Shown: piece after piece, positions 7,943 through 14,061 of the stretch
Layout of the letters: every line of letters begins with the position of its first letter
How positions within the stretch are numbered: the stretch's first letter is position 1
Source of the DNA: an uncultured Atopostipes sp.
GTDB taxonomy: Bacteria; Bacillota; Bacilli; Lactobacillales; Carnobacteriaceae_A
DNA: 15,796 nucleotides
NCBI GenBank assembly: GCA_910588235.1
Contig: CAJUOQ010000044.1
Coordinates: forward strand, 1 to 15,796
Direction: 5' to 3'
Made by a program: the position numbers and the translations under genes
Notes under the pieces: model-generated
Database searches by the model: none
The model's input: only the letters and a program-made list of their open reading frames with translations
Told to the model about the DNA's origin: nothing

Positions 7943-9943
7943 TTAGTCTATTTCTGGATATTGTTCAAGTTCTTCTTGGAGCGTCGCCCATTTTTCCAGA
8001 TATTCTTCAAGAACGGCGTTTTCTTGGTCAAATGCACGTGATAGGTCGTTCAGTTTTTTATTGTCTTCTTCGGAAAATTCGCCGCCAGTATTCGTCTCTC
8101 CATGCGAGATTTGATTCATACTTGTCGTCGTATTTTCGAGGAACTCTTCACTTTCCGCAATGAGTTTCTCGACTTCTTCAATCTCACGTCGAAGACGCCT
8201 TGTTTCTCGTTTAATGTCTTTCCGTTCTGCCCATGTAGTCGACGAACCACTCTCGGCTTCTTTTTCCGCTTCTTTGGAGCGGTTCACATTTTCGTTCATT
8301 TCTTCTTCCTGGGCTAACTGTTGTTCGTAAGCTTCTTCTTTTTTGTGTAAATAATAATCATAATCTCCAAGGTAGAGAATTGTTCCTTCAGGGCCAATTT
8401 CAATGACTTTATTGGCTAAACGGTTAATAAAGTAACGGTCATGCGAAACGAAAAGAAGAGTGCCTTCAAAATCAATTAAGGAATTTTCTAAAACTTCTTT
8501 TGAATCAATATCCAAATGGTTGGTCGGCTCATCCAACACGAGGAAGTTGTCATGATTCAAAGCCAATTTCGCGAGTGACACACGAGCGCGTTCACCCCCA
8601 CTTAAGGAAGAGACGGTTTTTTCAACATCATCACCAGAGAAAAGAAAACTGCCCAAAAAGGTACGAATGCTTTCTTCGTTCATTAAAGGATGCTCATCCC
8701 ACACCTCGTTTAGGACAGACTTGGAAGGGGTCAGTTCTTCTTGTTCCTGTTCATAATATCCTAAGTCAACTTTGGTGCCATATTCAATTTCGCCGGCTAA
8801 AGGATCGATATAACCGACTAAAGTTTTAAGCAAGGTTGATTTTCCAATCCCATTCGGTCCAATTAAAGCAATCACATCCCCTTTGCGGATATCTAAATCA
8901 ATTGCACGACTTAGAACCGTTTCGGGCGGATAACCGATCGCGAGGTCTTTGGTTTGCACCACGACGTTTCCTGATTCTCGCGTTGGGGAAAAGGAAAAGA
9001 AAGCAGATCGTTCGTCGCCTTTAGGCTTTTCAATGCGCTCCATTTTTTCTAATTGCTTTCGACGAGATTGAGCGCGCCGGGTAGTGGACGCACGAACGAG
9101 GTTACGTGCGATGAAATCTTCCATCGCTGCAATTTCTTTTTGTTGCTTTTCATAATCTTTTTGTTGTTTTTCGATCCGCGCCGCTTTTTCGTCCAGATAG
9201 CCCGAATAATTTCCTCTGAAATAATGCATTTCCCCATAACTGATTTCATAAGTTTCAGTCGTTATTTTATCTAAGAAATAACGGTCATGGGAGACAATGA
9301 CCAGTGCGCCTCGATAATTCATTAAATAACTTTCTAACCAAGACAGCGTCTCAATATCTAAGTGGTTGGTCGGTTCGTCAAGAATTAATAAATCGCGCTT
9401 TTCAAGCAGCAGCTTAGCTAACGAAAGGCGTGTCTTTTGGCCACCAGATAAATGAGCGATTGGTTTTTCATAATCTTCTTCGTAAAATTTAAAACCATGT
9501 AAGACCATTTTGATTTCGCTTTGATAACCATATCCATTTCGACGATCAAATTCTTCTTGGAGTTTATTATATTCCGACAACAAGGCATCAAAATCGTGCT
9601 CCGTCGTTGGCGTCGCTTCCGCCATTTTTTGTTCGATGGCTCTCATTTTTTTCTCGATATTTAAAACAGGGGTAAAGATTTCAAGCATTTCTTCCCAGAT
9701 CGTCTGGTCCGATTCAAGACCGCCATGCTGATCTAAAAAGCCAATGGTTAAATCTTTACGGCGCATCACGCGTCCTTCATCGGGGGCTTCCAGATCAGCT
9801 AAAATTTTGAGCAGCGTTGATTTTCCGGCACCGTTTCTTCCGACTAAACCAATCCGAGCGTCTTCTTTGATTTCAAAAGTGATACCACTGAATAATTCTT
9901 CACCACCAAATCGGCGTGTGACATTTTGTGTTTGTAACAGCAT
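7943..9943 (-). CDS. ydiF: ABC-F ATPase, YdiF-like (ribosome-associated translation factor family)
   Basis: This 666-residue protein has two ABC ATPase domains and no membrane segment, which defines the ABC-F class of soluble, ribosome-binding proteins. Domain 1 has Walker A GRNGAGKST (35-43), signature LSGGQ (165-169), Walker B LLILDEP (185-191) and VSHDRYF. The interdomain linker (about 240-325) is rich in K, Q and R, as expected for the arm that reaches the ribosomal E site. Domain 2 has GPNGIGKST (362-370), LSGGE (447-451), FLVLDEP (467-473) and VSHDRYF. The last 125 residues are a charged, coiled-coil C-terminal domain typical of YdiF/Uup-like members. The ATG at 9943 has GAGGACGAG just upstream. 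The neighbourhood (tsaD on one side, rex on the other) supports YdiF rather than an acquired antibiotic-resistance ABC-F. The exact function is not set by sequence; a housekeeping role in translation is likely. Confidence 0.93.
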   Translation of the reverse strand: MLLQTQNVTRRFGGEELFSGITFEIKEDARIGLVGRNGAGKSTLLKILADLEAPDEGRVMRRKDLTIGFLDQHGGLESDQTIWEEMLEIFTPVLNIEKKMRAIEQKMAEATPTTEHDFDALLSEYNKLQEEFDRRNGYGYQSEIKMVLHGFKFYEEDYEKPIAHLSGGQKTRLSLAKLLLEKRDLLILDEPTNHLDIETLSWLESYLMNYRGALVIVSHDRYFLDKITTETYEISYGEMHYFRGNYSGYLDEKAARIEKQQKDYEKQQKEIAAMEDFIARNLVRASTTRRAQSRRKQLEKMERIEKPKGDERSAFFSFSPTRESGNVVVQTKDLAIGYPPETVLSRAIDLDIRKGDVIALIGPNGIGKSTLLKTLVGYIDPLAGEIEYGTKVDLGYYEQEQEELTPSKSVLNEVWDEHPLMNEESIRTFLGSFLFSGDDVEKTVSSLSGGERARVSLAKLALNHDNFLVLDEPTNHLDIDSKEVLENSLIDFEGTLLFVSHDRYFINRLANKVIEIGPEGTILYLGDYDYYLHKKEEAYEQQLAQEEEMNENVNRSKEAEKEAESGSSTTWAERKDIKRETRRLRREIEEVEKLIAESEEFLENTTTSMNQISHGETNTGGEFSEEDNKKLNDLSRAFDQENAVLEEYLEKWATLQEELEQYPEID

Positions 9944-9978
9944 ATTTACTCGTCCTCATTTCTTAAAAATCGTAATAA

Positions 9979-10006
9979 GTTTATCATAGATTTGAAAGGT
10001 TGCCAA
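9979..10006 (-). promoter_or_regulatory. Possible sigma-A promoter for the ABC-F gene
   Basis: Read on the minus strand, TTGGCA (10006-10001) and TAAACT (9984-9979) are spaced by 17 nt, about 35 nt before the ATG at 9943. The -35 has five of six consensus bases and the -10 has four of six. No other candidate in the gap is better placed. Confidence 0.45.
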
Positions 10007-10117
10007 AGGGCTTCTGTGTGTGATGTAAAGCGCATGCATTTCGAAAAAAGGTGATGCAAAATGAGGCCGAAAAGTCAAGAATAGGTTAAAATTTGTGAAA
10101 TAAGTGTTTTGAAACCT

Positions 10118-10145
10118 TTGCTTGCAATGTTCAGCTTGTTATAAT
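10118..10145 (+). promoter_or_regulatory. Extended -10 promoter of rex
   Basis: TATAAT at 10140-10145 is a perfect -10 and is preceded by TG one base upstream (TGTTATAAT, 10137-10145), an extended -10. The -35 is weak: TTGCTT at 10118-10123 with 16-nt spacing is the best choice. Transcription would start near 10152, leaving a leader of about 77 nt before the rex TTG. Confidence 0.7.
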
Positions 10146-10228
10146 AGAATATAGTTACTAACGATTACGGAATGTATAGAAGTTCACGTAAAAAGACGAA
10201 TTCAAAGAAAGATAAGGATGGAGAAAAC

Positions 10229-10882
10229 TTGGAAAATAAACAAATACCAAAAGCAACAGCCAAGCGTTTGCCGCTTTATTACCGTTATTTAAAATATTTA
10301 TTTACTTCAGGGAAGAAAAAGGTTTCTTCGGCTGATTTGAGTGAAGCGGTCAAAATTGATAGTGCCACTATACGCCGTGACTTCTCTTATTTTGGAGCTT
10401 TAGGTAAACGGGGTTATGGTTATGATGTAGAAGATCTAATGAACTTCTTCAGTCGCCAACTAAACCAAGAACAGTTGACAAACGTCGCTCTAGTCGGTGT
10501 GGGACATATCGGTCGTGCGTTATTAAACTATAATTTCCAAGGACAAAATAGTATTCGAATTAGTGCCGGTTTTGATGTAAAAGAAGACTTGGTCAACTCT
10601 ATTTTAGAAGGCGTGCCTATTTATCATATTGATGAGCTGGAAGAACAAGTGAAAGCTCAACAATTTGAAGTAGCAATCATTGCGGTACCGGGTGATTATA
10701 GCCAAGACATAACAGATCGCTTAGTAGAAGCTGGGATTAAAGGAATTATGAACTTTACTCCGATGCGTCTATCTGTGCCGGATTCTGTACGAATTTTAAA
10801 TATTGATTTAAGTAATGAATTACAGTCCTTAATTTACTTCGTCCAATATAGTGATTCAATTCTTGATGACGATAAGGTATAA
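10229..10882 (+). CDS. rex: Rex, redox-sensing transcriptional repressor
   Basis: Rex is a homodimeric repressor that senses the NADH/NAD+ ratio and controls fermentation and anaerobic genes. The 217-residue product starts with the family signature IPKATAKRLPLYYRYL. A winged-helix domain follows, with helix-turn-helix around 36-55 (SSADLSEAVKIDSATIRRDFSYFGALGKRGYGY). The Rossmann NADH-binding domain begins with VALVGVGHIG (Gly cluster at 90-95). The C-terminal YFVQYSD is in the swapped-helix region. The frame is open upstream to an ATG at 10172, but that ATG has no ribosome binding site and adds 19 lysine-rich residues absent from the family. I chose the TTG at 10229, which follows AAGGATGGAG. 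A strong terminator lies just after the stop, so rex is monocistronic. No convincing full Rex operator is visible near it. Confidence 0.95.
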   Translation: MENKQIPKATAKRLPLYYRYLKYLFTSGKKKVSSADLSEAVKIDSATIRRDFSYFGALGKRGYGYDVEDLMNFFSRQLNQEQLTNVALVGVGHIGRALLNYNFQGQNSIRISAGFDVKEDLVNSILEGVPIYHIDELEEQVKAQQFEVAIIAVPGDYSQDITDRLVEAGIKGIMNFTPMRLSVPDSVRILNIDLSNELQSLIYFVQYSDSILDDDKV

Positions 10883-10888
10883 AGGAAC

Positions 10889-10928
10889 AAAACTCTTTTC
10901 TCATAAAAAATGAGGAAGGAGTTTTTTT
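10889..10928 (+). terminator. Intrinsic terminator of rex
   Basis: The arms at 10890-10904 and 10910-10924 pair over 15 bp, two of them G-U, around a 5-nt A loop, and run into seven Ts (10922-10928). It begins 7 nt after the rex stop. It strongly resembles the terminator at 13224-13257. Confidence 0.9.
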
Positions 10929-10973
10929 AATGATTAAATGTAAAACAATGAAGCTAACAATAGGGCGTAAAGT

Positions 10974-11003
10974 TTGACTTCTCCTTAAACGAGATGTTTA
11001 TAT
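10974..11003 (+). promoter_or_regulatory. Probable promoter of zwf
   Basis: TTGACT (10974-10979) matches the -35 consensus at five of six bases. The -10 is less clear: TTATAT at 10998-11003 with 18-nt spacing has a TG one base upstream, and TATATG at 10999 is the overlapping alternative. It lies between the rex terminator and the zwf start. Confidence 0.5.
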
Positions 11004-11040
11004 GAGTAAGAATAAGTAAAAAATAGAAAGGGGTTTAAAC

Positions 11041-12507
11041 ATGAATGAAGAAGCAATTAGTGGATTAATTGTGTTATTCGGAGCAACGGGTGACTTAGCA
11101 CAACGTGAGATTTTACCGGCTCTACACCAGTTGTATCAACGTGGACTTTTATCGGAGAATTTTGCGGTGATAGGTGCAGCTCGTACGGAGTTGGACAATA
11201 AACAGTTTCAAGACTTAGTCCGCGAAGCAGTAGAAGCGGGCGAAAACTTTGAAGAATTTGAAGAAGATTTTTTCCATCGTTGCCGTTATTCAACTTTAGA
11301 TGTGACCGCAGTGGATGACTTTTCAAACCTTAAAGCAAGAATGAGGGAAGTGATCGAGGAATTCCAAATTGATTCTGAGATTGTTTATTTCTATTCGATT
11401 GCGCCGCAACTTTACGATGATACAACCAGTAATTTAAATGAAGCGGGTGTTACGGATATAGAAGGAAATCATCGAGTGATGATTGAAAAACCTCTAGGGA
11501 AAGATGCCGAAACGGCGGAAGAATATCATGAACTGTTGCAGAAAGTTTTTGCCGATGATCAAATTTATTATGTCGATCATTATTCCGGCATGGACTTTAC
11601 ACAAAATGTGTTAGCCACGCGTTATTATAACCCGATTATCGAGGGTCTTTTAAATAAGGATTATGTGAAAAATATTCAAATCTCGCTACCGGAGACGAAA
11701 GCCATCGGAACACGCGGGAAGTCTTATGATGATACGGGCGCCTTATTGGATATGTTCCAAAGTCACATTTTACAACTGCTCACTTTAATTGGGATGGAAT
11801 TGCCCGAGGAATTAACAGCTGAAGAAATTCAAACGAAAAAATTAGAGCTGCTCGAAAAAATTCCGAACTTTACCGAAGAAGAGGTCGAGGAGCAAGTGGT
11901 TCGTGGACAATATGGGCCAGATAATGAAGGCAAATTTAAAAGTTACCGGCAAGAAGAGGATGTGCCGGTCGATAGTGAGACAGAGACTTATATTGCGCTT
12001 GAAATGGCTATCGATACCCCTCGATGGGAAGGGGTGCCGATCTATGTTCGGACGGGAAAATCACTCGTGGAAGGTTTTAATGCGATTGATGTCGTGTTAA
12101 AAACACCGGATGACATCGAAACAAATGTGCCGAACCGCTTATCTTTTGGGATTCGACCAGAAAAAGGAGTTTCCTTAGTCCTGAACCAAAAATTACCTAA
12201 AAATGATTACGAAACGATGTCTACCTTTATCGGACCGGACTATGAGACGATCGATACCTTTTATACAGCGAGTCCTTATGAGAACTTGATTGCGGATGCG
12301 CTGATCGGGGATCCGACGTACTTTATAACATTTGAACAAATTAAAGAACAATGGCGCATTACCGACAGTATTGTAGAAGCTTGGGCGGAGTTGCCGGTGC
12401 CTGACTTCCCTAATTATCGAGCGAATACTTTTGGCCCCAGAGCAAGTGCGGAGTTATTAGCGAAAAATGGGGATGAATGGATCCATCGTCATTTAAGATA
12501 CTTATAA
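11041..12507 (+). CDS. zwf: Glucose-6-phosphate 1-dehydrogenase (divergent)
   Basis: G6PDH oxidises glucose 6-phosphate to 6-phosphoglucono-lactone and makes NADPH, the first step of the oxidative pentose phosphate path. The product has 488 residues, the normal length. It opens with the dinucleotide motif GATGDLAQREILPAL, then EKPLGKD (Lys150), DHY (Asp179, His180), DMFQSH with the expected catalytic base His242, GVPIYVRTGK (Lys340), and a normal C-terminal half (NRLSFGIRPEKGVSL, WRITDSIVEAW). One deviation stands out: the canonical DHYLGK(E/P) reads DHYSGMD here, with Met184 where Lys contacts the substrate phosphate. The catalytic Asp/His pair is kept, so the enzyme may be active with altered substrate affinity, or it may prefer another sugar phosphate. 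The ATG at 11041 has AAAGGGG upstream. No gnd or pgl gene is adjacent; a YczE-type gene follows after 51 nt without a terminator. Confidence 0.9.
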   Translation: MNEEAISGLIVLFGATGDLAQREILPALHQLYQRGLLSENFAVIGAARTELDNKQFQDLVREAVEAGENFEEFEEDFFHRCRYSTLDVTAVDDFSNLKARMREVIEEFQIDSEIVYFYSIAPQLYDDTTSNLNEAGVTDIEGNHRVMIEKPLGKDAETAEEYHELLQKVFADDQIYYVDHYSGMDFTQNVLATRYYNPIIEGLLNKDYVKNIQISLPETKAIGTRGKSYDDTGALLDMFQSHILQLLTLIGMELPEELTAEEIQTKKLELLEKIPNFTEEEVEEQVVRGQYGPDNEGKFKSYRQEEDVPVDSETETYIALEMAIDTPRWEGVPIYVRTGKSLVEGFNAIDVVLKTPDDIETNVPNRLSFGIRPEKGVSLVLNQKLPKNDYETMSTFIGPDYETIDTFYTASPYENLIADALIGDPTYFITFEQIKEQWRITDSIVEAWAELPVPDFPNYRANTFGPRASAELLAKNGDEWIHRHLRYL

Positions 12508-12558
12508 AACGATTCGTATGCGCGTGAGATAATTTTTTCAAAAAGGAGAGGTAAAGAG

Positions 12559-13209
12559 TTGTTTGGAGATAAGCAAGATATTTTTAAACGATCGATTGTC
12601 GCTATTTTAGGGGTGCTTGTCCAAGCTTTTGGTTCAGCTTTAAGCTTAGCGTTGAATATGGGATTAGACCCTTACAAAGCGATGAACTACGGAATCGCAG
12701 AACAAATTGGGATGACTTATGGAAATTTACAGTTAATCGTCAACATTCTGATCTTAGGGGTTGTTGTTTTTATGAAGAGCGACCAGTTAGGTTGGGGGAC
12801 GATTTTCAATATGGTTCTTCTAGGTTATGCGGTGGATTTCTTTAATAACTTCTTTGTGAACCATTTTGAGTTAGCTAATTTATCCTTTATTGTTCGTTTA
12901 GCGATTATGGTGGTTGCGGTGATTATTTTCTCATTAGGGGTGGCGATGTATGCGGAACCCGATCTAGGTGTTTCCCCTTATGATGCCATTGCACCGATTG
13001 TTGTAGCGAAAACAGGCTGGGATTACAGTGCCAGTCGTGTAGGACAAGATATTTTAGTGATCATAGTGACTTTATTCTTAGGTGGACCGATCGGTATTAG
13101 TACGATCATCCTCGGTTTCTTTACGGGGCCGTTAGTCGATTGGTTTGCGGATAATGTTACAGGTCCAGCAATGGAAAGTTTAAATGTGGAGACAGAAGGT
13201 ATTAATTAA
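12559..13209 (+). CDS. YczE/YitT-type multi-pass membrane protein
   Basis: This is an integral membrane protein of 216 residues with about six hydrophobic segments (roughly 11-34, 56-72, 80-99, 108-131, 162-176 and 178-196). It matches the YczE/YyaS/YitT-type family of unknown function. It is built from two copies of a three-helix unit: GLDPYKAMNYGIAEQIGMTY near 35-54 is echoed by GVSPYDAIAPIVVAKTGWDY near 137-156. GWGTIFNMVLLGYAVDFF is likewise echoed by GISTIILGFFTGPLVDWF. Such an internal repeat is typical of transporters, but no substrate can be named. The start is TTG at 12559, about ten bases after AGGAG (12544-12548). It is 51 nt behind zwf with no terminator between, so the two are probably cotranscribed, ending at 13224-13257. 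Confidence 0.85.
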   Translation: MFGDKQDIFKRSIVAILGVLVQAFGSALSLALNMGLDPYKAMNYGIAEQIGMTYGNLQLIVNILILGVVVFMKSDQLGWGTIFNMVLLGYAVDFFNNFFVNHFELANLSFIVRLAIMVVAVIIFSLGVAMYAEPDLGVSPYDAIAPIVVAKTGWDYSASRVGQDILVIIVTLFLGGPIGISTIILGFFTGPLVDWFADNVTGPAMESLNVETEGIN

Positions 13210-13223
13210 AGATTAAATAAAAA

Positions 13224-13257
13224 AACTCCTTTCTCAAAAAATGAGAGAGGAGCCTTT
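13224..13257. terminator. Bidirectional terminator between the yczE-like and ydiK-like genes
   Basis: CTCCTTTCTC (13226-13235) pairs with GAGAGAGGAG (13243-13252), with one G-U, around a 7-nt loop. On the plus strand it is followed by CCTTTTTA. On the minus strand it is followed by a long T run (complement of 13217-13225). It serves both the rightward zwf-yczE pair and the leftward small gene, whose stop is at 13258. Confidence 0.85.
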
Positions 13258-13482
13258 TTATTGGTCTTTATCGTTCTTCTTATTTTGAGAGTTCTTTTTA
13301 ATGTGATAGTAAACCTGTGTTAAACGGACAGCATGAACAAAATCACGGGTGGCGAAAAAGGCGAAGATAATCGAGAAGAAACTCCAACCTGAAAAAGAAG
13401 TCACGCGCACCGCAAAAAATAAATTCAATGCGAAAAAGATAAACCGCATGATAACAGGACCTAATAGATTGTTATAATTCAA
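13258..13482 (-). CDS. ydiK: Small two-helix membrane protein, DUF4305 (YdiK-like)
   Basis: This 74-residue protein has two hydrophobic segments (about 8-27 and 33-52) followed by a very basic, hydrophilic tail (HIKKNSQNKKNDKDQ). Length, pattern (FFSIIFAFFATRDFVHAVRL) and position beside groES match B. subtilis YdiK, a DUF4305 protein of unknown function. The start is TTG at 13482, supported by AGGAG (13494-13490 on the minus strand) seven bases upstream. It is transcribed away from groESL and shares its terminator with the upstream membrane-protein gene. A TATGAT box near 13523-13528 on the minus strand could be its -10, but no good -35 goes with it. The assignment rests on size, topology and synteny as much as on residue identity. 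Confidence 0.78.
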   Translation of the reverse strand: MNYNNLLGPVIMRFIFFALNLFFAVRVTSFSGWSFFSIIFAFFATRDFVHAVRLTQVYYHIKKNSQNKKNDKDQ

Positions 13483-13637
13483 AAAATGACTCCTAACTAG
13501 TATAGTCGTATTCTATTCCCAATAATCATAACATAATTTTAAGGAGAGAATAAAGGTCTAGTCGGAAATACCAAAAATCGTCTTCGTTGTTCAGGTATTC
13601 TTCATAATGTTTTCCAATATTTTTCAAGGGAAGTCGC

Positions 13638-13666
13638 TTGCATCATCCGCTATTTTTTCATATACT
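13638..13666 (+). promoter_or_regulatory. Sigma-A promoter of groESL
   Basis: TTGCAT (13638-13643) and TATACT (13661-13666) are separated by exactly 17 nt. Transcription would start near 13673, about five bases before the CIRCE element, the standard arrangement for an HrcA-repressed promoter. Confidence 0.82.
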
Positions 13667-13677
13667 AGAACATGTGA

Positions 13678-13704
13678 TTAGCACTTGGCGTTGTTGAGTG
13701 CTAA
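13678..13704 (+). promoter_or_regulatory. CIRCE operator (HrcA binding site)
   Basis: TTAGCACTT (13678-13686), a 9-nt spacer and GAGTGCTAA (13696-13704) form the CIRCE inverted repeat. It differs from the consensus TTAGCACTC-N9-GAGTGCTAA only at 13686 (T for C). It lies between the promoter and groES, so HrcA should repress groESL until heat or unfolded protein titrates GroEL. hrcA itself is not in the window, and no CtsR box was seen. Confidence 0.95.
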
Positions 13705-13738
13705 TTTTAACGAAGAAAACATTTTGGAGGGATTTTGA

Positions 13739-14023
13739 ATGTTAAAACCATTAGGAAATCGCGTTCTGCTTGAGATTGAAGAAGAAGAACAAACTACGCC
13801 AAGCGGAATTGTGTTGCCCGATTCAGCAAAAGAAAAGCCACAATTTGCGAAAGTTATCGCTGTGGGTGAAGGAAAATTGCTAGATAACGGTGAGCGTTTA
13901 GAAGTGGAAGTGAGTGTCGGTGATAAAGTTGTTTTTGAACAATATGCAGGCACTGAACTAAAACTAGATGGCACTGAATATTTAGTGGTTAAAGATACAG
14001 ATATTATTGCCGTTGCTGAATAA
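13739..14023 (+). CDS. groES: GroES, co-chaperonin (Hsp10)
   Basis: GroES forms the seven-membered lid that caps the GroEL chamber during ATP-driven folding in the cytoplasm. The product has 94 residues, the normal length. It begins MLKPLGNRVLLEIEEEEQTT, followed by the mobile loop SGIVLPDSAKEKPQ that binds GroEL, then VGDKVVFEQYAGTEL and the C-terminal DTDIIAVAE. The ATG at 13739 lies eight bases after GGAGG (13726-13730). It is the first gene of the CIRCE-controlled operon and is separated from groEL by 38 nt. Confidence 0.98.
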   Translation: MLKPLGNRVLLEIEEEEQTTPSGIVLPDSAKEKPQFAKVIAVGEGKLLDNGERLEVEVSVGDKVVFEQYAGTELKLDGTEYLVVKDTDIIAVAE

Positions 14024-14061
14024 GCGGTTATTTAAAAAAATAGAAAAGGAGTTTTATCGAA

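Noticed and set aside
7849..8163. Rightward 104-codon open frame running from the convergent terminator into the ABC-F gene
   Set aside because: It crosses the terminator hairpin and then lies opposite the ABC-F C-terminus, with no ribosome binding site or family signature.
7943..9943. Acquired antibiotic-resistance ABC-F (for example Lsa/Vga/Msr type)
   Set aside because: The long C-terminal coiled-coil domain, the conserved tsaD/rex neighbourhood and the absence of nearby mobile elements or a leader peptide attenuator favour housekeeping YdiF.
10021..10040. Possible catabolite (cre) site near TGTAAAGCGCATGC
   Set aside because: It needs a one-base insertion to fit the consensus, and the central CG is out of register.
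10093..10111. TTGTGAA half-site resembling a Rex operator ahead of the rex promoter
   Set aside because: The left half matches the TTGTGAA-type consensus, but the right half has almost no match to TTCACAA, so a functional operator is not supported.
10172..10228. Upstream ATG extending Rex by 19 residues
   Set aside because: It has no Shine-Dalgarno site, and the added lysine-rich peptide is not part of the Rex family. The TTG at 10229 has a good site.
13678..13974. Leftward open frame opposite groES
   Set aside because: It is antisense to groES and CIRCE, serine-rich as expected from an opposite-strand reading, and without a start signal.
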